Numbered from the stretch's first letter, positions 43,560 to 52,712 are shown. The stretch: 64,000 nt of DNA from Streptosporangium pseudovulgare (GCF_014648055.1 NZ_BMQJ01000017.1:62001-126000), one strand, 5' to 3'. Numbers and translations are program-made. Notes: generated from the letters alone by a model not told the origin.

Positions 43560-44156
43560 GTGGAGGATCCCAACCACCAGGCAGACGCTCCCGTGTCCGA
43601 ATGGACACCTCCCACCTGGGAGGAGGTGGTCCGCACTCATTCCGCCCGCGTCTACCGGCTGGCGTACCGGCTGACCGGCAACGTCCACGACGCGGAGGAC
43701 CTCACCCAGGAGGTCTTCGTCCGGGTCTTCCGGTCCCTGTCGAACTACACGCCCGGCACTTTCGAGGGCTGGCTGCACCGCATCACCACCAACCTGTTCC
43801 TCGACATGGCGCGCCGCAGGCAGCGCATCAGGTTCGAGGGTCTCGCCGACGACGCCGCCGAGCGGCTGCGCGGGCGTGAGCCGTCGCCGGCGCAGGCGTA
43901 CGACGACACCCACCTGGAGCCCGACATCCAGGCGGCACTCGACGCGCTCGCGCCGGAGTTCCGCGCGGCCGTCGTTCTCTGTGACATCGAGGGGCTGTCC
44001 TACGAGGAGATCGCCGCGACGCTGGGGGTGAAGCTCGGCACCGTCCGCAGCCGCATCCACCGCGGGCGGGCGCAACTGCGTGACGCGCTGGAGCACCGCG
44101 CGCCCAGGGGCGACCAGCTTCCCCCGACCATCACCCGCGGGGAGGAGTTCGCATGA
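43560..44156 (+). CDS. sigE: ECF RNA polymerase sigma factor SigE
   Basis: Envelope-stress sigma factor. From GTG 43560 (GAGAGGAG just upstream) it has 198 residues; an in-frame ATG at 43524 would add 12. Region 2: [54 protein letters not shown]. Region 4: [20 protein letters not shown] and [20 protein letters not shown]. It is followed by its zinc anti-sigma gene and htrA, the mycobacterial sigE-rseA-htrA-tatB order. The SigE-type promoter at 43429 suggests positive autoregulation. Multiple starts are also known for the mycobacterial gene. Confidence 0.95.
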   Translation: MEDPNHQADAPVSEWTPPTWEEVVRTHSARVYRLAYRLTGNVHDAEDLTQEVFVRVFRSLSNYTPGTFEGWLHRITTNLFLDMARRRQRIRFEGLADDAAERLRGREPSPAQAYDDTHLEPDIQAALDALAPEFRAAVVLCDIEGLSYEEIAATLGVKLGTVRSRIHRGRAQLRDALEHRAPRGDQLPPTITRGEEFA

Positions 44157-44208
44157 CCGGTCTCAGTCGTGACGGACATCACCGCGGGCCGCTTGGCAAG
44201 GAGTGCGC

Positions 44209-44736
44209 ATGAGTCATCTTGGAGAACGCGTTTCGGCGCTGGTCGACGGTGAGCTGAACCACCACGAGCGCGACCGCGCCCTGTCGCACCTCGCCTTCTG
44301 CGCCACCTGCCGGGCCGAGGTCGACGCCGTGCGGGCGCTCAAGACCCGGTTGCGGTCCCTGGACGGTCCGGCCGTGCCCGCCGACCTGTCGATGTCGCTG
44401 CTGAGGATGGCCGAGCCCGGCGGCCCGTTGCCGCCGCGCGAGCGGCCCTTCCCGTCCGGGCGGACCTTCGGCGGCGCGCCGATCCCGAGCATGCACAGCG
44501 TGGCCCCGCCGGACAACCGGCCGCGAGGCCGCGCCCCGGGCGCCCGACGGTCCAGGAGGTTCGGCTACGTCGCGGTGGGCGTCGCCTCCGCCGCGGTGGC
44601 GATCGGCACGATGTTCGCCGTGAACGGCTCGACCCCGGCCACGCACGTGCCGCCGGCCGACATGTTCGCCAACCACCACCGGCAGGTCGCGCCCTCGGGT
44701 ACGGCGACGCCGACCCCGTCGCCCACCGTTCCCTGA
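44209..44736 (+). CDS. rseA: Zinc-binding anti-sigma factor (RseA-type)
   Basis: 175 residues from ATG 44209 (GGAG five bases upstream). The N-terminal zinc anti-sigma motif is HLAFCATC (H27, C31, C34), preceded by GERVSALVDGELNHHERDRA. A single hydrophobic segment at about 118-137 (FGYVAVGVASAAVAIGTMFA) suggests it spans the membrane, so release of SigE could involve proteolysis as well as redox change at the zinc site. Lies 52 bases after sigE; same operon. Confidence 0.92.
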   Translation: MSHLGERVSALVDGELNHHERDRALSHLAFCATCRAEVDAVRALKTRLRSLDGPAVPADLSMSLLRMAEPGGPLPPRERPFPSGRTFGGAPIPSMHSVAPPDNRPRGRAPGARRSRRFGYVAVGVASAAVAIGTMFAVNGSTPATHVPPADMFANHHRQVAPSGTATPTPSPTVP

Positions 44737-45191
44737 TCTCCGCGCGGACCGGCTCCGGTCCGCGCCCGTGACGACGCGCCGCCAGGTCCACCGGGCGGCG
44801 CGTCGCCGTGTTCCGGGACCACGCCGAATTCAATCCCCTTTGCCGGATTTGATGGGAAAAGTTCCATGGCTGGCATGCCGGGCGGCGCAACGGGCATACG
44901 ATCTGGATCCGGGACTCAGCCGAGCAGGAGACGATCTGGGCGAGTGGAGGTCATGTCTACACCGTCTGCGCGGGCGTTCCGGCCGGCATGGCCGACACCG
45001 CAGCGGTGGCGCCGCCGCACGGGCCCGGACCGGGCCGCCGCACCACTCGGGGGAAGGCGCGAGCCGTTCACCCTTCTGTTCCGATCCCTTCGGGAAGGCA
45101 CGTTTTACATCTCTCGTATGCCGCTCAGGGGAGGATTGCCGGATCGTTCCGGTGAGCGGCCTCGTGCGAGGCAAGGAGTGGTGAATATTCG
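44737..45191. other. Non-coding region between rseA and htrA with candidate SigE promoter
   Basis: 455 bases; open frames here have no protein-like composition. At 45093-45120 GGAAGG, a 16-base spacer and CGTATG resemble the SigE promoter found upstream of sigE (same spacing, one element imperfect), placing a start about 65 bases before htrA. An AT-richer patch GGGAAAAGTTCC lies at about 44855. Confidence 0.45.
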
Positions 45192-46892
45192 ATGACCGAC
45201 GAGACCCGCCCCCACGAGGCGAACGACGCCGAGGGGCGCACGCCGTCGGGCTTCGCCGACGACAGGGGGGCCGCCCCCGAACCCTCTCGTCCGGACTTCC
45301 TGCCCGCCGGAGAGGCGCCGCCGTCCGGCGGCGAGCCGCCGCGCGGCGACGGCTGGAACCGGCTGGGAGACCCCGGTCAGCCTGGTCAGGCCGGGCAGTC
45401 GGGTCAGTACGGCGGGCCGGACCCGCACGGGCAGCGGAACCCCGGCGAGCACCCCGGGCCCGCCGAGCGGCCCGGGTGGCCGGAGACCGGCGAGTGGGCG
45501 GCCCGGCCCGGGGAGGGCGGCCATGACCCGGCTCACAACCCCGGCCAGGACCCGGCTCACCATCCCGGCCAGGACCCGAACCGGAACCCCGGCCAGGGGC
45601 CCGGCCCCGCCGGCGGCTGGGGCGACCCGTCGGGCAGGGCCCACCAGGACACGGCGATCTTCACCACCCCGGCCGGCCCGCCTCCTCCGCCGGAGCACGC
45701 GTTCGGCATGGGCCCCGGCTGGGCCCCGCCCCCCGGCCCTCCGATGGGCGGCGCGGTCCCCGGCGGCAGGCGCGGGCCGCGCACCGGCACCCTTGTCATC
45801 CTGGCCGTGGTGATCGCGCTGCTCGCCTCGACGCTGGGCAGCCTCGGCACCTACCTCCTCACCCGGTCCGCGGCCTCCGGCACCGACCCGTCCTTCAGCC
45901 TCGGCAAGCCGCCGAACGGCTCCTCGGCCCGGCCGCCGGACTCGATCGCGGGCGTGGCCGCCCGGGTCCTGCCCAGCGTGGTCTCGCTGGCGGTCAGCGG
46001 CGGCTCCGGGGCGAACACCGGCTCGGGCTTCCTGATCAAGGGGGGCTACGTGGTGACCAACAACCACGTGGTCGCCGGGGCCGCGAACGGCGGTGAGATC
46101 CAGATCCAGTTCAGCAACCGCAAGTCCACCCCGGCCCGGATCGTCGGCCGCGACCCCGAGTCCGACCTCGCCGTGGTCAAGCCCGACGACACCTTCGGCG
46201 CCCCCCAGGCCACGCTCGGCAACTCCGAGAACGTGGTCGTCGGAGACCCGGTCGTGGCCATCGGCTCCCCGCTCGGCCTGACCGGCACCGTCACCTCCGG
46301 CATCGTCAGCTCGCTCAACCGCACCGTGCAGGCGGGCGAGGAGAACAGCTCCGACACCACCTGGTTCAGCGCGATCCAGACCGACGCCGCCATCAACCCC
46401 GGCAACTCCGGCGGCCCGCTGGTCAACGCCAACGGCGAGGTCATCGGGGTCAACTCGGCGATCGCCACGCTCGGCAGGTCGCTCGGCGGCCAGAGCGGCA
46501 GCATCGGCCTCGGCTTCGCCATCCCGGTGAACCACGCGCGCCGGGTCGCCGAGGAGCTGATCAGCACCGGCGTCGCCAAGAAGTCGCGGATCGGCGTCAC
46601 CATCGACCAGACCTACCAGGGCGCGGGGGTCCGGATCGCGAGCGAGGCCGAGCGCGGCGCCCAGCCGGTCGAGCCGAACGGCCCCGCCGACAAGGCGGGC
46701 CTCAAGCCCGGCGACATCATCATGGAGGTCGACGGCACGGTGCTCCAGGACGGCAGCGAGCTGATCGCGGTGATCCGCAACAAGGCGCCCGGCGAGAAGG
46801 TGACGGTCAAGTATCAGCGCGGTGGCCGGGAGAAGACGGCCGTCGTGACCATCGGCACCGCGACCGCCCAGCCCTCGCCCAGCCCCTCCTGA
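45192..46892 (+). CDS. htrA: HtrA/DegP-like membrane-anchored serine protease
   Basis: 566-residue envelope quality-control protease. Residues 1-195 are a Pro/Gly/Asp-rich cytoplasmic region with short repeats (HNPGQDPAH, HHPGQDPN). One span lies at about 200-224 (LVILAVVIALLASTLGSLGT). The trypsin-like domain has H292 (VVTNNHVVAG), D325 (ESDLAVVK) and S406 (NPGNSGGPL). A PDZ domain follows (RIGVTIDQTYQGAGVRI, GLKPGDIIMEVDG). Placed after sigE-rseA, it is likely a SigE-regulon member, perhaps acting on the anti-sigma factor. AAGGAG lies 13 bases before ATG 45192, slightly long. Confidence 0.95.
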   Translation: MTDETRPHEANDAEGRTPSGFADDRGAAPEPSRPDFLPAGEAPPSGGEPPRGDGWNRLGDPGQPGQAGQSGQYGGPDPHGQRNPGEHPGPAERPGWPETGEWAARPGEGGHDPAHNPGQDPAHHPGQDPNRNPGQGPGPAGGWGDPSGRAHQDTAIFTTPAGPPPPPEHAFGMGPGWAPPPGPPMGGAVPGGRRGPRTGTLVILAVVIALLASTLGSLGTYLLTRSAASGTDPSFSLGKPPNGSSARPPDSIAGVAARVLPSVVSLAVSGGSGANTGSGFLIKGGYVVTNNHVVAGAANGGEIQIQFSNRKSTPARIVGRDPESDLAVVKPDDTFGAPQATLGNSENVVVGDPVVAIGSPLGLTGTVTSGIVSSLNRTVQAGEENSSDTTWFSAIQTDAAINPGNSGGPLVNANGEVIGVNSAIATLGRSLGGQSGSIGLGFAIPVNHARRVAEELISTGVAKKSRIGVTIDQTYQGAGVRIASEAERGAQPVEPNGPADKAGLKPGDIIMEVDGTVLQDGSELIAVIRNKAPGEKVTVKYQRGGREKTAVVTIGTATAQPSPSPS

Positions 46893-46941
46893 GGCGGCGA
46901 CGGACGGGTGCGGGCTCAGGTGCGGGGACATTAGTCTGGAA

Positions 46942-46967
46942 GCTCCCGGGGTGTGTGCCCCGGGAGC
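46942..46967. terminator. Hairpin between htrA and tatB
   Basis: GCTCCCGGGG (46942-46951) pairs perfectly with CCCCGGGAGC (46958-46967) around TGTGTG. It may attenuate readthrough from htrA into tatB. Confidence 0.55.
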
Positions 46968-46997
46968 CGCCCGGCGTTGCCCCGTTAGGAGATCACA

Positions 46998-47372
46998 GTG
47001 TTCGGACTCGGCTGGCCTGAGATCGTGGCGCTCGTGGTCATCGGTCTGCTCGTCTTCGGCCCGGAGAAGCTGCCGCAGGCGGCCGCCCAGGCGGGCCGCA
47101 CGCTGCGCAACCTGCGGCAGATGGCCAACACCGCCAAGCAGGACCTCCGGACCGGGCTGGGGCCGGAGTTCGCCGACTTCGACCCGGCCGACCTGAACCC
47201 GAAGAACTTCGTCCGCAAGCACCTCACCGGCGAGCTGGAGGACGACTGGAACGGCGCCTCCGCGGCGGCCACCGCCACGGCCACGCCGGCCCCCGCCGGC
47301 TCCTACGCCGCCCAGGCGGGCGGCGAGCTGGGATACGGCGAGATCCCGCCGTACGACTCCGAGGCGACCTGA
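46998..47372 (+). CDS. tatB: Sec-independent protein translocase subunit TatB
   Basis: 124 residues from GTG 46998 with TAGGAGAT upstream. The N-terminal span plus hinge VFGLGWPEIVALVVIGLLVF followed by GPEKLPQAAAQAGRTLRNLR is the TatA/B signature; Glu in WPEIV and the long amphipathic helix with a C-terminal extension fit TatB. It recognises twin-arginine substrates together with TatC. The neighbourhood (sigE, rseA, htrA, mrp) is as in mycobacteria. Ends at a strong bidirectional terminator. Confidence 0.93.
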   Translation: MFGLGWPEIVALVVIGLLVFGPEKLPQAAAQAGRTLRNLRQMANTAKQDLRTGLGPEFADFDPADLNPKNFVRKHLTGELEDDWNGASAAATATATPAPAGSYAAQAGGELGYGEIPPYDSEAT

Positions 47373-47401
47373 CCCGGGGAGGGCCGTCGGCCCGGGACGA
47401 C

Positions 47402-47447
47402 GAGAAAGAGGAGGCGCCCCCGCCGAAGGGGGCGCCTCCTCTTTCTC
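47402..47447. terminator. Strong bidirectional terminator between tatB and mrp
   Basis: A 20-bp perfect stem, GAGAAAGAGGAGGCGCCCCC (47402-47421) with 47428-47447, and six-base loop. The outer stem is A/T-rich, so both directions have a pyrimidine tract. Confidence 0.85.
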
Positions 47448-47505
47448 ATCGTCCGGGCCTTTTCGCCGTTCCGGTCCTCCGCCGTCCCGGGATCCGGCTG
47501 CCGCG

Positions 47506-48648
47506 TCAGCGGCCCCGGGTCGGGGAGATGCCGAGCTGCATGCCCCTGAGGCTGCCGGCCCGCTTGCCCAGGCCGTTCGCGATGCGGATCAGCTCGGCGG
47601 CGGCCGGGGCGTCGGGGTCGCTGAGCACCAGCGGCTTGCCCGCGTCGCCGCCCTCACGCAGCCGCATGTCGATCGGCACCTGGCCGAGCAGCGGCACGCG
47701 CGCGCCGAGGGTGCGGGTGAGCGCGTCGGCGACGGTCTGGCCGCCGCCCTCGCCGAACACCGAGATCCGCTCGTCGCAGTGCGGGCAGGGCAGCCACGAC
47801 ATGTTCTCGATGACGCCGGCGATCTGCTGGTGCGTCTGCACGGCGATGGACCCGGCGCGCTCGGCCACCTCGGCGGCGGCCTGCTGCGGGGTGGTGACCA
47901 CGAGGATCTCCGCCGACGGCATCCGCTGCGCCACCGAGATGGCGATGTCACCGGTGCCCGGGGGCAGGTCCATCAGCAGCACGTCGAGGTCGCCCCAGTA
48001 GACGTCGGCCAGGAACTGGTGCAGCGCCCGGTCGAGCATCGGGCCGCGCCACACGACCGGGGTGTTGCCCTCGGGCTTGAACATGCCGACCGAGATGACC
48101 TTCATGTCGTGCGCCACCGGCGGCATGATCATGTCTTCGACCTTGGTGGGCCGCTCGGAGACGCCGAGCATGCGCGGCACGCTGTGGCCGTAGATGTCGG
48201 CGTCCACGACGCCCACCTTGAGGCCGCTCGCGGCCATGGCGGCGGCGAGGTTGACGGTGACGGAGGACTTGCCGACACCGCCCTTGCCCGAGGCGACCGC
48301 GAACACGCGGGTCAGCGAGCCGGGCTTGGCGAAGGGGATCTCCTTCTCCGGGCCCCGGGCGCCGCGCAGCTTGGTCTGCAGGGCCTTGCGCTGCTCGGGG
48401 CTCATGACGTCCATCTCCACCTGGACGCCGGTCACGCCGTCGATCCGGGAGACCGCGGCGGTGACGTCGCGGGTGATGGTGTCCTTCAGGGGACAGCCCG
48501 ACACCGTGAGGAAGATCCCGACACGCACCACCCCGGCGGGGGAGATGTCGACGCTTTTGACCATGTCGAGTTCGGTGATCGGCCGACGGATCTCAGGATC
48601 GTTGACGGTCGCGAGGGCGGCCGTCACCAGTTCCGGGGTAGGTGCCAT
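47506..48648 (-). CDS. mrp: Mrp/ApbC family Fe-S cluster carrier ATPase
   Basis: 380 residues from ATG 48648; an upstream in-frame GTG (48672) would add eight. Residues 1-90 form the MIP18/DUF59 domain (ALATVNDPEIRRPITELDMV, FLTVSGCPLKD). The deviant Walker A is AVASGKGGVGKSSVTVNLAA, and switch motifs are VVDADIYGHSVPRMLG and LLMDLPPGTGD. CPHC (MSWLPCPHCDERI) is the bridging cluster-binding motif. It delivers Fe-S clusters to apoproteins. Convergent with tatB across the 20-bp stem. Confidence 0.94.
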   Translation of the reverse strand: MAPTPELVTAALATVNDPEIRRPITELDMVKSVDISPAGVVRVGIFLTVSGCPLKDTITRDVTAAVSRIDGVTGVQVEMDVMSPEQRKALQTKLRGARGPEKEIPFAKPGSLTRVFAVASGKGGVGKSSVTVNLAAAMAASGLKVGVVDADIYGHSVPRMLGVSERPTKVEDMIMPPVAHDMKVISVGMFKPEGNTPVVWRGPMLDRALHQFLADVYWGDLDVLLMDLPPGTGDIAISVAQRMPSAEILVVTTPQQAAAEVAERAGSIAVQTHQQIAGVIENMSWLPCPHCDERISVFGEGGGQTVADALTRTLGARVPLLGQVPIDMRLREGGDAGKPLVLSDPDAPAAAELIRIANGLGKRAGSLRGMQLGISPTRGR

Positions 48649-48917
48649 CGAAGTGTCGGCAACGACCGTCACCCTGGGGCGACGGGGTGCCGTCCCTCCT
48701 TGTCTATGATCGTCCGGGCGGGTCGTGCGGGCGGGTGCCCGTGCGTCGCGACGCCCAGCGGCTGGGCGAGGAGCCGCTCCCCGGGGGGAGCGGAGAAGAG
48801 GTCACGGCCCATGGTATGAACCCGGGGTCGTCACGGGGAATTCCGGGATCCGGCGGTGAGCGCCGAATTCGGGAGATCCCCTATGTAGATGCATGTGCAA
48901 CGTTCTAAGGTTACCCC

Positions 48918-49421
48918 GTGACCGTGACGGCGGGCGAGCCAAGAGAGGCCACCGGCCCCGGTGGGTCCGAGGGCTCCGGGGGCCCCGGGGGACCGGAGCT
49001 CTGGCGCATGCTCCAGAGGGCGCAGGCGCGCATCACGCGGGCGCTGGAGGCCGAGCTGCTGCTCGGGCACGACCTGGCCCTGGCCTCCTACGACGTGCTG
49101 ACCCGGCTGGCGGAGTCGCCGGACCGGCGGCTGCGGATGAACGACCTGGCCGACCGGGTGCTGCTGTCGCGCAGCGGCCTGACCCGGCTCGTCGACCGCC
49201 TCCAGCGAGACGGCCTGGTCGAGCGGGAGGCGTGCCCCGACGACGCCCGGGGCCTGTTCGCGGTCCTCACCGACGACGGCGCCGTACGGCTGGCCGAGGC
49301 CACCCCCACCTACCTGCGCGGGGTCCACGCCCACCTGCTGGGCGCGCTCGGCGCCGACGAGCTGAGCCGGTGCGCGGCCGTGCTCGCCAGACTCGCCGGG
49401 CCGCCGTCCGGCGAGGGGTGA
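48918..49421 (+). CDS. MarR-family transcriptional regulator
   Basis: 167 residues from GTG 48918. After a Gly-rich N-terminus comes the MarR winged helix: DLALASYDVLTRLAESPDRR, LRMNDLADRVLLSRSGLTRL, VDRLQRDGLVEREACPDDAR. No ribosome site is seen; TAAGGT (48906-48911) close by could make the mRNA leaderless. TGCATGTGCA (48890-48899) is a possible operator half. Divergent from mrp. Ligand unknown; the EamA exporter lies about 2 kb away. Confidence 0.9.
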   Translation: MTVTAGEPREATGPGGSEGSGGPGGPELWRMLQRAQARITRALEAELLLGHDLALASYDVLTRLAESPDRRLRMNDLADRVLLSRSGLTRLVDRLQRDGLVEREACPDDARGLFAVLTDDGAVRLAEATPTYLRGVHAHLLGALGADELSRCAAVLARLAGPPSGEG

Positions 49422-49477
49422 CGCGGCCGGGCGGGTGACACGGCCGTGCCGGACCGGCCCGCGCCGGGCGTCCCGCG

Positions 49478-49939
49478 TCAGGACTCCTGCAGCTCGTCCT
49501 GCAGCCGCTGGAACTCCGAGCGGATGTAGTCGCGGGTGGCCACCTCGCCCAGCGCCAGGCGCAGGCCGGCGATCTCCCGGGTGAGATACTCCACCTCCGC
49601 CTGGTTGCGCTCGGCGGCGGCGCGGTCGAGCTCGTTCTGGATGCGGTCCCGGTCGTCCTGCCGGTTCTGCGCGAGCAGGATCAGCGGCGCGGCGTAGGAG
49701 GCCTGGAGCGACAGCATCAGGGTCAGGAAGATGAACGGGTAGGGGTCGAAGCGCCAGCCGCGCGGCCCCAGGACGTTCCACCCGAGCCACACCGTCACGA
49801 AGACGGTCATGTACACGAGGAACCGGGCGGTGCCGAGGAACCGGGCGAACCGCTCGGCCATCCGCCCGAACGTCTCGGGGTCGTACTGCGGGCGCAGCCG
49901 CGGCCCCGTCTCCCGGGGCAGGTCGAGCCGGTCAGTCAT
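49478..49939 (-). CDS. DUF1003 membrane protein
   Basis: 153 residues: a polar N-terminus (PETFGRMAERFARFLGTARF), two spans (LVYMTVFVTVWLGWNVL and YPFIFLTLMLSLQASYAAPL) with the DUF1003 signature APLILLAQNRQDDRDRIQ, then a coiled coil (DLDRAAAERNQAEVEYLTRE). DUF1003 proteins are of unknown function. The start overlaps the stop of the MgtE_N/CBS gene by eight bases, so the two are coupled and probably work together. Confidence 0.9.
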   Translation of the reverse strand: MTDRLDLPRETGPRLRPQYDPETFGRMAERFARFLGTARFLVYMTVFVTVWLGWNVLGPRGWRFDPYPFIFLTLMLSLQASYAAPLILLAQNRQDDRDRIQNELDRAAAERNQAEVEYLTREIAGLRLALGEVATRDYIRSEFQRLQDELQES

Positions 49940-51179
49940 GCTCGCCGCCGGGCTCGCGGTACTGTTCGCGCCAGTCGTCGGGGAGCATGTGGTCCAGGAC
50001 GTCGTCCACGGTGACGGCGCCGACGAGGCGGCCCGCCTCGTCCACCACCGGCACCGCCATCAGGTTGTAGGTGGCGAGGTAGAGGGTCACCTGGCGCAGC
50101 GTGTAGCCGGGCTTGATCGGGTCGATGGAGGTGTCCATGACCGCGCCGAGCAGGGCCGACGGGGGCTCGCGCAGCAGTCGCTGGAAGTGGGCCAGGCCGA
50201 GGTAGCGCCCGGTGGGCGTCTCGATGGGCGGGCGGGCGACGTACACCTGCGCGGCCACGGTCGGGGTGATCTCCCGCTGCCGGATGTGGGCCAGGGCCTC
50301 GGCGACCGTCGCGGTCGGCGGGAGCACCACCGGCTCGCTCGTCATCATGCCGCCCGCGGTGTCCTCGGGATAGACCAGCAGCCGCCGTACGGAGGCCGCC
50401 TCGTCCGGCTCCATCAACGCCATGAGCGCGTCGGCGTCCTCGGGCGGCAGCTCCTGCAGCAGGTCGGCGGCATCGTCGGGGTCCATCTCCTCCAGCACGT
50501 CGGCGGCGCGGGCGGGCTTGAGGCGGCTCATGATGCCGATCCGGTCGCGCTCCGGCAGCTCCTCCAGGACGTCGGCGAGCCGTACGTCGTCGAGGGCCGA
50601 GGCCACCTCGATCCGGCGCTTGTCGGGGAGGTCGTGCAGGGCGCCGGCCAGGTCGGCGGCGCGCATCGTCTCGAAGGCGACCAGCAGGTTGGCCGCGCCC
50701 TGGTCGCGCTGCACCGCGCCGAGTCCCCTGACCTCGGACCAGTCCACGATCCTGGTCGGGCCGCGCCTCCGCCGCCGCAGTCCCCGGGGCGGGCCGCCGC
50801 GGACCACCGCCACCTTCGTGATCGACCACTCGGCGCGGCCGGTCTCCTCCATGGCGAGGTCCAGGACCGTCATCCGCTCCCCGCCGACCTCCACCTCCAG
50901 GTCGAGCATCTCGCCGATGGCCAGGGACTCCGAGGCCCGCTGCTCGAACCGCCGCACGTTGATCTGGCCGCTGAAGACGACCGCGCCGGCCTCGAACCCC
51001 CGCACCCTGGTGATGGGCAGGAAGACCCTCCTGTGCGCCTGGACCTCGACGACCAGTCCGTGCACGCGCGGCGGGGCCGTGCCGGAGATGGACACGACCA
51101 CGTCCCGCACCCGCCCGACGCGGTCCCCGGCCGGGTCGAAGACCGCGACCCCGGCCAGGCGCGCGATGAAGATCTTCAC
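49932..51179 (-). CDS. PRC-barrel / MgtE_N / CBS protein without a membrane channel
   Basis: 415 residues from GTG 51179. Residues 1-150 are PRC-barrel-like (DPAGDRVGRVRDVVVSISG). Residues about 165-270 are the superhelical MgtE N-domain (DLPDKRRIEVASALDDVRLA, LEELPERDRIGIMSRLKPAR). Two CBS repeats follow (YPEDTAGGMMTSEPVVLPPT; YLATYNLMAVPVVDEAGRL). The transmembrane part of MgtE is absent, so this is the magnesium-sensing half alone. It is coupled to the DUF1003 gene, which may supply the membrane part; that is inference. I recall the same pair next to mrp in mycobacteria. Confidence 0.9.
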   Translation of the reverse strand: MKIFIARLAGVAVFDPAGDRVGRVRDVVVSISGTAPPRVHGLVVEVQAHRRVFLPITRVRGFEAGAVVFSGQINVRRFEQRASESLAIGEMLDLEVEVGGERMTVLDLAMEETGRAEWSITKVAVVRGGPPRGLRRRRRGPTRIVDWSEVRGLGAVQRDQGAANLLVAFETMRAADLAGALHDLPDKRRIEVASALDDVRLADVLEELPERDRIGIMSRLKPARAADVLEEMDPDDAADLLQELPPEDADALMALMEPDEAASVRRLLVYPEDTAGGMMTSEPVVLPPTATVAEALAHIRQREITPTVAAQVYVARPPIETPTGRYLGLAHFQRLLREPPSALLGAVMDTSIDPIKPGYTLRQVTLYLATYNLMAVPVVDEAGRLVGAVTVDDVLDHMLPDDWREQYREPGGEHD

Positions 51180-51310
51180 ATGTGAAGCGTAGGTCGCGCT
51201 TCGGATGGGCCGGTTCAAACGACGCTCACATTTCGGACGGCCCCTTGCCGCGGACCGGAGCGCCGTGACAGCATCAAAACCTTGAAACGGTAGTTACACG
51301 GAGGCTGACT

Positions 51311-52255
51311 ATGAGGCGTGCCGCCCTGTCGATCGCGGTCGCGTCGTCCTGCTCCTTCGCCTTCTCCGGCACCATGGCCAAGTACCTCGCGGACGGCGGC
51401 CTGTCCCCGATGGAGTCGGTCTGGGTGCGGATGGCGGGGTCCGCCCTGCTGCTCCTCGGCGTCCTCGCCCTGGTCCGGCCGGGGGCGCTGCGCATCCCGC
51501 GCTCGCGGCTGCCGTTCTTCGTGGTGTACGCCGTGGTCGCGGTGGCGGGGGTGCAGGCACTGTACTTCGCGGCGATCACCCGCCTGCCGGTGGGCGTCAC
51601 CCTGCTGATCGAGTACACCTCGCCGGTGCTGGTGGTGCTCTGGGTGCGGTTCGTCCGGCGGGTACGGCTGCCGCGCGCCGCCTACCTGGGCGCCGTGGTC
51701 GCGGCCGTCGGGCTCGCCGTCGTGGTCGAGGTGTGGGCGGGCCTGGCCCTCGACCCGCTGGGCCTGCTGCTCGCCTTCGCGGCGGCGGCCTGCTGCGCCG
51801 GGTACTTCCTGCTCAGCGACGGCTTCGGCGACGACATCGACCCCCTCGGCCTGATCGGCTGGGGACTGTTCGGCGCGGCCGTGGCGCTCGTCCCGCTCTC
51901 CCGGCCGTGGGACATCCCGTGGCGGGCGTTCACCCGGACCGCCGACGCCGGCGGCGGCCTCGCGCTGCCGGTGTGGGCCGCGACGCTCTGGCTGATCGTG
52001 ATCGCCACGGTCGCCGCCTACGTCCTGGGCGTCATCGCGATCCGGCGGCTGTCGGCCGCGGTCGGCGCCACGGTCGCCACGCTGGAGGTCATCATCGGCG
52101 CGGTGGTCGCCTGGGTGCTGGCGGGCGAGGCGCTCGGGTTCTTCCAGATCGCCGGCGGCCTCGTCGTCCTGACCGGCGCCTACCTGGCCCAGCGGGCCAC
52201 CGGGGACCTGCCCCAGGCGGCGGTGGAGGCCCCGGAGCCGGCCCGCGCGGGGTGA
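51311..52255 (+). CDS. EamA/DMT-family transporter
   Basis: 314-residue drug/metabolite transporter with ten hydrophobic segments in two EamA repeats. Start: AALSIAVASSCSFAFSGTMA; motifs GVTLLIEYTSPVLVVLWVRF in repeat 1 and VGATVATLEVIIGAVVAWVL in repeat 2, of the RhtA-like amino-acid/metabolite exporter type. CGGAGG precedes ATG 51311. Substrate unknown. It stands alone, divergent from the MgtE_N gene. Confidence 0.9.
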   Translation: MRRAALSIAVASSCSFAFSGTMAKYLADGGLSPMESVWVRMAGSALLLLGVLALVRPGALRIPRSRLPFFVVYAVVAVAGVQALYFAAITRLPVGVTLLIEYTSPVLVVLWVRFVRRVRLPRAAYLGAVVAAVGLAVVVEVWAGLALDPLGLLLAFAAAACCAGYFLLSDGFGDDIDPLGLIGWGLFGAAVALVPLSRPWDIPWRAFTRTADAGGGLALPVWAATLWLIVIATVAAYVLGVIAIRRLSAAVGATVATLEVIIGAVVAWVLAGEALGFFQIAGGLVVLTGAYLAQRATGDLPQAAVEAPEPARAG

Positions 52256-52346
52256 CCGGGCGGACCGGCCCGGCGGGGCCGGCGGAGGGCCGGGAGGCCG
52301 CCTCACGGGGCGTCGGCCGCACCGTCGAGCCGGTGCCGGTCTCCGC

Positions 52347-52712
52347 TCAGGGAGCGGGTTCGCGGGGCGTCAGCCGTACCACCCGGGAACCCGCGGCCCA
52401 GCGGGCCGTCAGCCCCGCGCCGTCGGCGGCGTTGAGCCGCTCCTTCGCCAGCGCGGCCACCGCCTCCGGGGCCCGCTCCTGGTCCACCACCTCGACGTCC
52501 GCGTCGAAGGAGACCAGCCTGGCGCCGTTGTCCTTGCTGCGCAGGGTCACCCGGACCTGCCCGGCCTCGGTCAGGCCGGGCAGGTCCTGCTCACCGCCGC
52601 CGGTCACCACGTAGATCGCGCCGTCGTGCCAGACGTGCCAGGCGAGCCGGGGCCGGTCCAGTGAGAGCCACAGGATCCCCGACTTCTTGGCGCCCTCTTC
52701 GATAACACCCAT
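52347..52712 (-). CDS. Small conserved protein, possibly flavin-binding split-barrel
   Basis: 121 residues: GVIEEGAKKSGILWLSLDRP, then AWHVWHDGAIYVVTGGGEQD, VRVTLRSKDNGARLVSFDAD and SRVVRLTP. The alternation fits the pyridoxamine-5'-phosphate-oxidase-like split barrel, in which a flavin or F420 is often bound, but no cofactor motif is definite. It is 37 bases upstream of... the bioY stop lies beyond its start, so both minus-strand genes may share a transcript with bioY first. Confidence 0.65.
   Translation of the reverse strand: MGVIEEGAKKSGILWLSLDRPRLAWHVWHDGAIYVVTGGGEQDLPGLTEAGQVRVTLRSKDNGARLVSFDADVEVVDQERAPEAVAALAKERLNAADGAGLTARWAAGSRVVRLTPREPAP

Noticed and set aside
44768-45184. Plus-strand open frame of about 138 codons between rseA and htrA
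   Set aside because: Composition is not protein-like and it overlaps the likely htrA promoter.
45105-47222. Minus-strand open frame of about 705 codons opposite htrA
   Set aside because: Antisense shadow; HtrA triad and PDZ domain are on the plus strand.
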